Assembly: GCA_964369805.1 (NCBI GenBank)
Contig: CAYJFM010000031.1
Span: 1-25,951, forward strand
From: CAYJHC01 sp964369805
Lineage (GTDB): Bacteria; Bacillota; Clostridia; Peptostreptococcales; Anaerovoracaceae
Direction of reading: 5' to 3'
Length of the DNA: 25,951 nt
This document shows positions 1 through 7,149 of the stretch, piece after piece (the first letter of the stretch is position 1; each line of letters starts with the position of its first letter). Under the pieces are notes generated by a model that worked only from the letters and a program-made list of their open reading frames with translations, was not told the origin of the DNA and made no database searches. Made by a program: the position numbers and the translations under genes.

Positions 1-774
1 GAAGGCTTGGCAGAATCTGAGCTTTTTGGCTATGAAGGTGGAGCCTTTACTGATGCAAAAAGAGAAGGAAAAAGAGGAAAATTTGAAATAGCAAATAAAG
101 GAACGCTATTTATTGATGAGATAAATGCAATGCCTATGACCCTTCAGCCCAAACTTTTGAGAGTACTTCAAGAAAAGGAAATAGAAAGAGTTGGTGGAGA
201 AGAGAGTATACCTATTGATACTCGTATAATTGCTGCTTCTAATGTTGACTTAAACGCATTAACGAAAAAAGGTGAATTTAGACTGGACTTATACTATAGG
301 CTTAATGTTATGGAAATTAAAGTTCCAAGCCTTAGGGAAAGAAGGGAAGATATCCCAGATATAATTTGGGATATTGTTAAAAAGTTAAATAGACAAATGG
401 GAAGAAAAATCTCAAATATAGAGGAAAGTGTGATTGAAAAACTAAGCGCAATGGACTGGCCAGGAAATGTTAGGGAACTTCAAAACACTATTGAGAGGGC
501 AATGAACTATGCAAGTGGCGTAACATTAGAACAAGACAATTTCTTTTTTGATAAAAAAGAAGCCATTATACCACGAGAGCTCTCACTTGATGGGGAGAAC
601 CCTATTGAAGAAGCAAAGAAACAAGTTGAGCGAGAAGTTATAATTGAAGCTTTAAGGAAAACAAACAACAATAAAAGCCAGGCAGCAAAATTATTAAAAA
701 TTGCAAGGCCACTTTTGTATCAAAAAATAGATAGGCTAGATATAACTAATATAGAAATAATTGAAAGCAAGTAA
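1..774 (+). CDS. Sigma-54-dependent transcriptional activator, 5' partial
   Basis: C-terminal part of an enhancer-binding protein that uses ATP to open promoters held by sigma-54 RNA polymerase. The frame is open from base 1, so the start, the Walker A motif and the sensory N-terminus lie upstream of the window; the TTG at 7 is internal. Visible in order are the sigma-54 contact loop written GAFTDA instead of the usual GAFTGA, the Walker B segment GTLFIDEINAMP, the arginine-finger region (LYYRLNV, PSLRERREDIP), the sensor II motif WPGNVRELQN, and a C-terminal Fis-type helix-turn-helix (NNNKSQAAKLLKIARPLLYQK). It ends 13 bases before the MoxR gene, which suggests co-transcription. The target genes cannot be named because no clear -24/-12 promoter was found in the window. 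Confidence 0.9.
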   Translation, partial: EGLAESELFGYEGGAFTDAKREGKRGKFEIANKGTLFIDEINAMPMTLQPKLLRVLQEKEIERVGGEESIPIDTRIIAASNVDLNALTKKGEFRLDLYYRLNVMEIKVPSLRERREDIPDIIWDIVKKLNRQMGRKISNIEESVIEKLSAMDWPGNVRELQNTIERAMNYASGVTLEQDNFFFDKKEAIIPRELSLDGENPIEEAKKQVEREVIIEALRKTNNNKSQAAKLLKIARPLLYQKIDRLDITNIEIIESK

Positions 775-787
775 GGAGATATTTCAA

Positions 788-1633
788 ATGAAAAAGGGAA
801 TGGATTTTTTTAATGGTAGTGAAAGCTACGTAGTAAGTGAGAGTTTAAAAGCATCAGTAAATGTATCAATTGCTTTAGAAAAGCCTTTATTGATAAAGGG
901 GGAACCTGGAACTGGGAAAACAATGCTAGCAGAAGCAATTGCTGAAGCCCTAGGAAAAAAACTATTAATATGGGGAATTAAATCCACAACAAAAGCTCAA
1001 GAAGGATTATATGTGTACGATACTGTACAAAGACTTTATGATAGCCAGTTTGGAGAAGGAAATGTAGCAGATATAAAGCAGTATATTAAACTTGGTAAAC
1101 TAGGTGAAGCTTTTAACTCCGATGAGCAGGTTGTAATTTTAATTGATGAGATTGACAAGGCCGATCTAGAGTTTCCAAATGACCTTTTATGGGAACTAGA
1201 TAAAATGCAGTTTTATATTAATGAAACTAAAGAGACTATTACAACAAAGCATAGACCAATTGTTATCATTACCTCTAATGCGGAAAAAGAACTTCCAGAT
1301 GCTTTCTTAAGAAGATGTATTTTCCATTATATTGAATTCCCAGAGAAAGAAACTATGGAGGAAATTATTAAGGTTCATTATGGCGATATAGATAAAGAGC
1401 TATGCGATACAGCATTAGAAGCATTTTATAATCTTAGAAAAATGGATGAAATTCAAAAGAAACCAAGTACTTCTGAGTTACTTGACTGGCTACAGGCTTT
1501 AATGATTAGTGGTGTAGATATTTCAGGCATAGCTAACAAAATCCCGTTTATTGGAGTATTATTAAAGAAGAACCAAGATATTGAGGTTATGGAAGAGATA
1601 AAAACAAAGGGATTCTCCCTTAGAAGGTGGTAG
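788..1633 (+). CDS. MoxR-family AAA+ ATPase
   Basis: An AAA+ ATPase of the MoxR group, which usually works with a von Willebrand factor A partner as a chaperone for enzyme maturation or cofactor insertion. With the start chosen here it is 281 residues. Walker A is GEPGTGKT at about residues 38-45 and Walker B is VVILIDEID at about 115-123; a sensor-like ITSN and the arginine pair FLRRC follow. The start at 788 is preferred over an in-frame TTG at 761 because AAGGAG at 773-778 lies nine bases before this ATG, and the TTG start would run into the preceding gene. The next gene begins six bases after its stop and encodes the expected partner. The pair resembles CoxD/CoxE of carbon monoxide dehydrogenase maturation, but no client enzyme is in view. 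Confidence 0.88.
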   Translation: MKKGMDFFNGSESYVVSESLKASVNVSIALEKPLLIKGEPGTGKTMLAEAIAEALGKKLLIWGIKSTTKAQEGLYVYDTVQRLYDSQFGEGNVADIKQYIKLGKLGEAFNSDEQVVILIDEIDKADLEFPNDLLWELDKMQFYINETKETITTKHRPIVIITSNAEKELPDAFLRRCIFHYIEFPEKETMEEIIKVHYGDIDKELCDTALEAFYNLRKMDEIQKKPSTSELLDWLQALMISGVDISGIANKIPFIGVLLKKNQDIEVMEEIKTKGFSLRRW

Positions 1634-1639
1634 GTATCT

Positions 1640-2833
1640 ATGTTTTTAGAATTTTTCTATTTACTTAGGGCAAGAGGATTAAAAGTATCTATTAATGAAT
1701 GGATGACATTAATTGAAGCATTAGATAAAGGCTTTGCAAACTCTAGCTTAACTGGGTTTTATAATCTTTGCAAAAGCATACTTATAATTCATGAAGCAGA
1801 TTATGATAAGTTAGATGCAGTATTTGCTGAATATTTTTGCGGAATTGAAACTCCAGAGGATATACCACAAGAGTTTTTAGACTGGTTAAGCAAGGATGCA
1901 AGAGAAAGAGACATTAACGATAAAAAACTTAGTGAAGAAACAATACTTGAGCTAGAAGAGCTTCTTAAGATGTTTGAAGAACGAAAAGAAGAGCAAAAGG
2001 AAAGGCATGACGGCGGAAACTACTGGATAGGGACTGGTGGAACATCAAAAATGGGACATGGAGGCTATAATAATCAAGGTATTAGGGTAGGCGGTCCAGG
2101 AAGGCATAAGTCTGCTGTACAGGTTGCAGGAGAAAGGCATTTTAAGGATTTTAGAGAAGATGAAATTCTTAATTTGAGACAATTTCAAATGGCCTTTCGT
2201 AAGCTTAGACAGTACTCTTCAAGAGTTGATACAGCAAAGACAGAGCTAGATATAGATGGTACAATTGATGCTACTTCAGACAATGGTGGTTTACTAGAAA
2301 TTGTTTATGATAAACCGAGAAAAAACACAGTAAAACTATTATTACTCATCGATTCAGACGGATCAATGCTTAGATTCGCTTCATTATGTAATACTTTATT
2401 TCAAGCAGTTAGTAAATCAACTCACTTTAAAGATTTAAAAGTATACTATTTTCATAACTGTATTTATGATCATTTGTACACAACTCCTTATTGTAGAAGG
2501 GGAGATTGGATAGATACAAAATGGGCACTAAGTAATTTAGATAGTGAGTATAAAGTGATATTTGTTGGAGATGCAGCTATGGCTCCTTCTGAACTGTTTA
2601 GAGTAGGAGGCAATTCATATATTGGACTATTTAATGAAGAGCTTGGAATAGACTGGCTAAAAAAGTTTGATAAGAAATATAAAAAGAAAATTTGGTTAAA
2701 TCCTATTAAAGAAGAAAGCTGGGAATATGCTTATGGCTCCCATACAATTGGTGTAATTAAAGATTTATTTCCGATGTACCCAATGACCTTAGAAGGACTA
2801 GACAGAGGCATAAAGAGGCTGTTAGTAAAATAA
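1640..2833 (+). CDS. CoxE-like von Willebrand factor A domain protein
   Basis: A 397-residue cytoplasmic protein with an N-terminal helical domain (FYLLRARGLKVSINEWMTLIEAL), a charged stretch at about 90-125, a glycine-rich segment at about 125-155 and a C-terminal von Willebrand A domain. This is the layout of the CoxE-like family that partners MoxR ATPases. The metal-binding MIDAS motif reads DSDGS at residues 238-242, so an aspartate replaces the usual middle serine of DxSxS. A later FVGDAAM probably supplies another metal ligand. It lies six bases after the MoxR gene; AAGGTGG overlapping that gene's end serves as the ribosome binding site. The assignment is by motif and neighbour; the client protein is unknown. 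Confidence 0.82.
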   Translation: MFLEFFYLLRARGLKVSINEWMTLIEALDKGFANSSLTGFYNLCKSILIIHEADYDKLDAVFAEYFCGIETPEDIPQEFLDWLSKDARERDINDKKLSEETILELEELLKMFEERKEEQKERHDGGNYWIGTGGTSKMGHGGYNNQGIRVGGPGRHKSAVQVAGERHFKDFREDEILNLRQFQMAFRKLRQYSSRVDTAKTELDIDGTIDATSDNGGLLEIVYDKPRKNTVKLLLLIDSDGSMLRFASLCNTLFQAVSKSTHFKDLKVYYFHNCIYDHLYTTPYCRRGDWIDTKWALSNLDSEYKVIFVGDAAMAPSELFRVGGNSYIGLFNEELGIDWLKKFDKKYKKKIWLNPIKEESWEYAYGSHTIGVIKDLFPMYPMTLEGLDRGIKRLLVK

Positions 2834-2839
2834 ACAAGA

Positions 2840-2867
2840 AAAAAAGGCTCATAAGAGTCTTTTTTAC
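2840..2867. terminator. Bidirectional rho-independent terminator
   Basis: An 11-bp stem (2840-2850 with 2855-2865) with loop ATAA and one G-U pair. The left arm is A-rich and the right arm runs into Ts, so it can end both the + strand VWA gene and the minus-strand lexA gene that converge here. Confidence 0.8.
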
Positions 2868-2871
2868 GTTA

Positions 2872-3558
2872 TTAGAAATATCTAAACACACCTTTTACCT
2901 TACCTAAAATTTGACAATCGGGAACAATAATAGGTTTCATTGTGCTATTTTCAGGCTGAAGTCTAATATGACCATTTTCTTTGAAAAAGGTTTTTACAGT
3001 TGCCTCAGGTTCAAACTCACCATCTATCATAGCGATTACTATATCACCATTACTAGCTGTATTTGTTTGCTGGGCTAAAATGTAATCTCCATCCATAATA
3101 CCTGCTTCAATCATGCTTTCACCTTTAACAACTAACATGAAGTTGTTTCCGCTACTTACAAATCTTGATGGAATAGGGAAGGCATCATCGATATTTTCTT
3201 CAGCTAAGATAGGTGTACCTGCGGCAATATGTCCGATAACAGGAATATCAACAACATCGTGTCTCACTTCTACCTCTGAAGAGTTTTGTGACAGGGAATC
3301 GCTGTTGGAAGATATATTGTTTTGAGGTTCCTCATCAATGTTTGCTATAATTAAGGCTCTACTCTTAGTGTGATCCTTTGTAATATATCCTGCTTTTTCT
3401 AAGTTAGCAATATCTTTATGTACTGTTGAAGTTGATTTTATACTAAGCGCAGCGCATACTTCTCTAACAGTAGGGGGATAGTGATTTTCTTGAATATATT
3501 CTTTCATGAATTTTAATATACGTTTTTCTCTATCTTTCAATTCGCGTAGTGCTTCCAT
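2872..3558 (-). CDS. lexA: LexA, SOS response repressor and self-cleaving protease
   Basis: Represses DNA-damage genes and cleaves itself when RecA is activated on single-stranded DNA. With the start at 3558 it is 228 residues. The N-terminal winged helix spans about 1-70 (PPTVREVCAALSIKSTSTVHKDI). The Ala-Gly cleavage site is A113-G114 in HIAAGTPI. The catalytic serine is S148 in KGESMIEAGI and the catalytic lysine K189 in EATVKTFF. The Asn/Ser-rich linker at about 72-104 makes it longer than the usual ~200 residues. The start is chosen because GGAG lies five bases upstream and the protein then begins as expected for the family; an in-frame ATG at 3603 lies over the leader. It is transcribed alone from a promoter covered by a LexA box. 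Confidence 0.96.
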   Translation of the reverse strand: MEALRELKDREKRILKFMKEYIQENHYPPTVREVCAALSIKSTSTVHKDIANLEKAGYITKDHTKSRALIIANIDEEPQNNISSNSDSLSQNSSEVEVRHDVVDIPVIGHIAAGTPILAEENIDDAFPIPSRFVSSGNNFMLVVKGESMIEAGIMDGDYILAQQTNTASNGDIVIAMIDGEFEPEATVKTFFKENGHIRLQPENSTMKPIIVPDCQILGKVKGVFRYF

Positions 3559-3619
3559 GTTGGCTCCGTTCCAGCTGATAACCAGCTTATATAATAAGAA
3601 CATTTGTTTCTAATATACT

Positions 3620-3647
3620 ATCATATGTTTTAGAAAAAAGCAAACAA
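3620..3647 (-). promoter_or_regulatory. lexA sigma-A promoter
   Basis: On the minus strand TTGTTT (3642-3647) is followed by a 16-base spacer and TATGAT (3620-3625). The -35 element lies inside the LexA box at 3641-3654, so LexA binding would block polymerase. Confidence 0.7.
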
Positions 3648-3654
3648 GTGTTCG
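3641..3654. promoter_or_regulatory. LexA box (Firmicute type) at lexA
   Basis: CAAACAAGTGTTCG differs at one position from the Firmicute LexA consensus CGAACRNRYGTTYG. It overlaps the -35 element of lexA, as expected for autorepression. A weaker match with about three mismatches (AGAACATTTGTTTC) lies at 3597-3610, downstream of the -10, and could be a second site. Confidence 0.75.
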
Positions 3655-3842
3655 AAGTGAAAATAGTAATAGTCAATTAAATTAGTGAAACCAACACTTA
3701 CGGGACATTTTAAATTATAATCTAAAGTATATACATGTATACAGTATCCCTTGAAATTCCAAAGTATAGTTAAAGCTTATTATGTATACAGTATTTCTTT
3801 TTTTTAATGCGTATTTATATTGCTATTAGAAATTTAATTAGA
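3655..3842. promoter_or_regulatory. Intergenic region with two TGTATACA repeats
   Basis: AT-rich region between the divergent lexA and aldehyde dehydrogenase genes. ATGTATACAGTAT occurs twice in the same orientation, at 3735-3747 and 3782-3794, 47 bases apart start to start. Each contains the palindrome TGTATACA. Both lie upstream of the -35 at 3820, a position that suits an activator. GntR-family proteins often bind sites of this look, but no such regulator is in the window, so the binder is unknown. Confidence 0.5.
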
Positions 3843-3848
3843 TATAAT
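3820..3848 (+). promoter_or_regulatory. Promoter of the aldehyde dehydrogenase operon
   Basis: TTGCTA (3820-3825), a 17-base spacer and a perfect TATAAT (3843-3848). Transcription would begin near 3855 and leave a leader of about 130 bases containing a 9-bp hairpin (3878-3886 with 3891-3899, one G-U pair) of unknown role. Confidence 0.65.
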
Positions 3849-3986
3849 TGAGATACATTACAAATAACTAGTTAGCTTTGCTGTCAGAATTGATAGCAAC
3901 TTATTATTAATGCTAGCAAAAGGGTTAAAGTGATGATTTTCAAGTGTATTTTAATTATTAATATTAATTTAAGGAGGACAAAAATA

Positions 3987-5402
3987 ATGTCAGATGCTAA
4001 AACATACGTAGCAAGTTTAGTAGAAAAAGCAAAAGCAGCTCAAGCGGTTGCTGAAAAGTTCACACAAGAAGATGTAGATAGAATTACAGGTGCAATTGCT
4101 TATGCATTAACAAAGCCAGAGGTAGCACTAAAGTTTGGTGAAATGCTAGTTGAAGAGTCAGGAATGGGAATTCCAGCTGACAAACAACTAAAAATGTTCG
4201 GAAAAGTAAAAGGTACTTACTGCCAAATGAAAGATAAAAAATCAGTAGGTTTAATTGACTTTAACGAAGAAACAGGAATTGAAACATATGCAAGACCAAT
4301 GGGAGTTATTGGTGCACTTATTCCAGTAACAAATGGTGAAGCAACTCCAGTTGTAAAAGCTATGATGGCTCTAAAATCTAGAAATGCTATTATACTTGCA
4401 CCTCACCCAAAAGCTAGAAACTCTAACTTTGCTGTAACAGAAGCAATCAGAGAAGTATTAGTGAAATGTGGAGCTCCTGCAGACCTAGTTCAAGCAGTAG
4501 CACCAGAAATGGTTTCAATCGACGTATCAGCTGAAATCATGCTTCAAGTTGACTTTATTCTTGCTACAGGTGGTACACCAATGGTAAGACAAGCATACTC
4601 ATCAGGTAACCCAGCTATTGGAGTAGGAACAGGTAACGTTTGTACAATCGTTGATGGTACAACAGACCTAAATGAAACAGCAAAACTAATTATTGCTTCA
4701 AAAACTTTTGACAATGCAACTTCATGCTCAACTGAAAACAATATTATTGTATTAGAAGAATGCTATGATGAATTTGTTGCAGCAATGGCTGCGCAAGGAG
4801 CTGTACTTGTTAAAGAAAATACAGATGAAAAAGCTAGACTTCTAAAAACTCTATGGCCAGAATCACCAGCTAACCACGATCTTAACAGACAAATTGTTGC
4901 TCAAACTGCAGAAACAATTGCAAAGGCTGCTGAAATCGAAGTTCCAGAAGGAACAAGAATGCTTATGGCTGAAGAAAACGACGGATTTGGAAATGACTTC
5001 CCATTCTCAGGTGAAAAACTTTCTCCAGTTTCAGGTCTAAGAAAAGCTAAAGACTTCGATGATGCTCTAGATCAATTAATGAAAACTCTAGAATATCAAG
5101 GAAAAGGACACAGCTGTGGTATTCACACAACAATTAAAGAAAGAGTTGACAGAATGGGTGCTGAAGTTCCAGTTTGTAAAATTTGTTGGAACTTACCTCA
5201 ATGCCTATCAAACTCAGGTTCTTGGACTTGCGGATTCCCAATGTCAATGACATTAGGATGCGGAACATGGGGTCACAACAGCATTTCACACAATGCTACA
5301 TACAAAGACCTACTAAACTTCAACTATGTTGCAAGACCAATTCCATCATGGCAACCAACTGACGAAGAACTATTCGACACAGTTGACAAAGCAAATCTAT
5401 AA
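3987..5402 (+). CDS. CoA-acylating aldehyde dehydrogenase, SauS-like
   Basis: A 471-residue NAD(P)-dependent dehydrogenase that should convert an aldehyde plus CoA to an acyl-CoA. It belongs with the AdhE/EutE/SauS group of acylating dehydrogenases rather than the hydrolytic ones. The catalytic cysteine is C247 in FDNATSCSTE. A nucleotide-binding segment ATGGTPMV and GVGTGN lies at about 193-216, and a C-terminal LGCGTWGHNSIS motif is typical of the group. The NATSCS context and the C-terminal PVCKICWN region favour the sulfoacetaldehyde dehydrogenase (SauS) branch, but this is from memory of the family. AAGGAGG at 3971-3977 sets the start; an in-frame ATG at 3930 has no such site. It is followed by an aminotransferase that could supply the aldehyde. 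Codons ending in C for Asn, Phe and Asp are common, suggesting high expression. Malonate semialdehyde or another short aldehyde remains a possible substrate. Confidence 0.85.
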   Translation: MSDAKTYVASLVEKAKAAQAVAEKFTQEDVDRITGAIAYALTKPEVALKFGEMLVEESGMGIPADKQLKMFGKVKGTYCQMKDKKSVGLIDFNEETGIETYARPMGVIGALIPVTNGEATPVVKAMMALKSRNAIILAPHPKARNSNFAVTEAIREVLVKCGAPADLVQAVAPEMVSIDVSAEIMLQVDFILATGGTPMVRQAYSSGNPAIGVGTGNVCTIVDGTTDLNETAKLIIASKTFDNATSCSTENNIIVLEECYDEFVAAMAAQGAVLVKENTDEKARLLKTLWPESPANHDLNRQIVAQTAETIAKAAEIEVPEGTRMLMAEENDGFGNDFPFSGEKLSPVSGLRKAKDFDDALDQLMKTLEYQGKGHSCGIHTTIKERVDRMGAEVPVCKICWNLPQCLSNSGSWTCGFPMSMTLGCGTWGHNSISHNATYKDLLNFNYVARPIPSWQPTDEELFDTVDKANL

Positions 5403-5406
5403 GAAT

Positions 5407-5445
5407 TTAAAGGGGTGGCTACGGCCGCCCTTTAAGTGTATTTTT
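5407..5445 (+). terminator. Intercistronic hairpin, possible attenuator
   Basis: TTAAAGGG (5407-5414) pairs with CCCTTTAA (5428-5435), and an inner GC-rich stem closes a TACG loop. A short T-run follows at 5441-5445 after GTGTA. With an imperfect T-run it may end only some transcripts, or act as a processing or stability element between the dehydrogenase and the aminotransferase. Confidence 0.5.
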
Positions 5446-5468
5446 AGTTTATTAAGAAGGAGAAAAAT

Positions 5469-6791
5469 ATGTCAAGTATTTCAGAAAGAAGTAAAAAGTA
5501 TAACTTACACTCATGGAGTGCTCAAGGAGCACTAAATCCAAAAACTATCACGAAAGCAGAAGGTCTGTACTTCTGGGATGAAGATGGTAATAAGTATGCT
5601 GATATGTCTGCTCAACTTGTAAATGCTAACTTAGGTCACGGAAATAGAGCAATTATTGATGCTATTAAAGCTCAAGCAGATAAGATCCCTTTCATGGGAC
5701 CAGGATTTGCTCTAGATGTTAAATCAGACGCAGCAGAGGCTATCGTAAAGCTTTCAGGACTAAAAGATGCAAAAGTATTTTTTACTAATGCAGGTGCAGA
5801 AGCTAATGAGAATGCACTTAAAATTGCAAAGGCTTACACAGGAAGATCAAAAGTTTTCTCAATGTACAGATGCTACCATGGATCTTCAGCAGGCGCAGGC
5901 ATGCTAACGGGAGAACCAAGACATTTTGCTAATGAGCCAGGAGCTCCTGGATTTGTAAAGTATGATGGACCATATGCATACAGAGCACCAGCTGCTTGTA
6001 AGTTTGAAACTGAAGAAGACGTAGCTGCATTTTACCTAGAACTTTTAGAAAACCAATTCTTATATGAAGGACCGTCTCAAATTGCTGCTATTTGGTTAGA
6101 AACAATTGTAGGATCAAATGGAATTCTTATTCCACCTAAAGGATATATGGAAGGTGTAAGAGCTCTTTGTGACAAATATGGAATCTTAATGGTTTGTGAT
6201 GAAGTAATGGCTGGATTCTTTAGAACAGGTAAACCTTTTGCTTACATGAACTTTGGTATTGAACCAGATTTAGTAACTTTTGCAAAGGGAGCAACTTGTG
6301 GATATGTGCCACTAGGTGGAGTTATCGTTACAGAAAAAATCCAAAAGTTCTTTGATACAAATAAAATGTTCTGTGGCTTAACTTATAGCGGACACCCAAT
6401 GGGTTGCGCAGCAACAGTGGCTACTATTGCTGAGTATCAAAACCAAAATGTTCCTGAGAATGTAAAAGTTCAAGGTGAAGTTTTAGGCAAGGCACTAGAT
6501 CAATTCGTGGAAGATCATCCATGTGTTGGTGAAGTAAGATACATAGGACTATTCTCATGTGTTGAGCTTGTAAAAGACAAGGCTACAAGAGAGCCACTAG
6601 TTCCATTTAATGCTGACAAAGAAGGGTTAATGGCTAAAATCGTAGGAATGTTAGTAGGAAAAGGATTCTTTACATACTCACATGAAAACATGATTATGAT
6701 TTGCCCACCACTGAATATTACAACTGAAGAGTTAACAGAAAACTTAGCGATATTTAATGAAGTACTGTCTGAAGTAGACAAGATGATTTAA
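5469..6791 (+). CDS. Class-III aminotransferase, probable taurine or beta-amino-acid transaminase
   Basis: A 440-residue PLP enzyme that moves the terminal amino group of an omega-amino acid to a keto acid, producing an aldehyde. D244 in MVCDEVMAGF holds the cofactor ring nitrogen, and K273 in FAKGATCGYVPLGG forms the Schiff base. FTNAGAEANENALKIA at about 105-120 binds the cofactor phosphate. The N-terminal HSWSAQGALNP and the segment GPYAYR recall taurine:2-oxoglutarate and taurine:pyruvate aminotransferases. AAGGAG at 5457-5462 precedes the ATG. Position directly after an acylating aldehyde dehydrogenase supports a shared pathway in which the aldehyde is handed on. Substrate is inferred: beta-alanine or GABA cannot be excluded from sequence alone. 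Confidence 0.87.
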   Translation: MSSISERSKKYNLHSWSAQGALNPKTITKAEGLYFWDEDGNKYADMSAQLVNANLGHGNRAIIDAIKAQADKIPFMGPGFALDVKSDAAEAIVKLSGLKDAKVFFTNAGAEANENALKIAKAYTGRSKVFSMYRCYHGSSAGAGMLTGEPRHFANEPGAPGFVKYDGPYAYRAPAACKFETEEDVAAFYLELLENQFLYEGPSQIAAIWLETIVGSNGILIPPKGYMEGVRALCDKYGILMVCDEVMAGFFRTGKPFAYMNFGIEPDLVTFAKGATCGYVPLGGVIVTEKIQKFFDTNKMFCGLTYSGHPMGCAATVATIAEYQNQNVPENVKVQGEVLGKALDQFVEDHPCVGEVRYIGLFSCVELVKDKATREPLVPFNADKEGLMAKIVGMLVGKGFFTYSHENMIMICPPLNITTEELTENLAIFNEVLSEVDKMI

Positions 6792-6809
6792 TTTATTGTA
6801 GTTGACAAC

Positions 6810-6843
6810 AAGAGCTGCTAGAAAACTGGCGGCTCTTTTTAGT
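6810..6843 (+). terminator. Terminator after the aminotransferase gene
   Basis: Stem AAGAGCTGC (6810-6818) with GCGGCTCTT (6829-6837), one G-U pair, followed by a T-run. Confidence 0.8.
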
Positions 6844-7149
6844 TTGATTAACAAAAAACATAGCAAAAAAGTAACGTATTTATAAAAATATGTGCTAAAT
6901 ATTCTGAAAATTTATAAATATTCACAAAAACCTCGTGTTTTATGAGTAAAATTACAATAATTTCCTATATAATATTGACATTCAAAAGGTCAGTGATATA
7001 CTAGGAATAAGTTATTTTTAAGAGGTAGTGTGATGAAATCAGAATTTAACTAGAGAATTTCAGCTTTATTATGACTAGAATTTTTAACTATATAAATTAG
7101 CTTACATTATTTATATTTATATTATATTCATTAAAAAGGAGGAAATCTT
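6844..7149 (+). promoter_or_regulatory. AT-rich leader with the promoter of the NhaC-type carrier
   Basis: No gene is seen here. TTGACA (6975-6980), a 16-base spacer and TATACT (6997-7002) form a good sigma-A promoter. Transcription would start near 7009 and give a leader of about 140 bases. The carrier therefore has its own promoter and can be expressed apart from the dehydrogenase and aminotransferase. No riboswitch or T-box fold was recognised in the leader. Confidence 0.65.

Noticed and set aside
761..787. TTG start for the MoxR gene, 27 bases upstream
   Set aside because: It overlaps the previous gene and has no ribosome binding site; the ATG at 788 has AAGGAG nine bases upstream.
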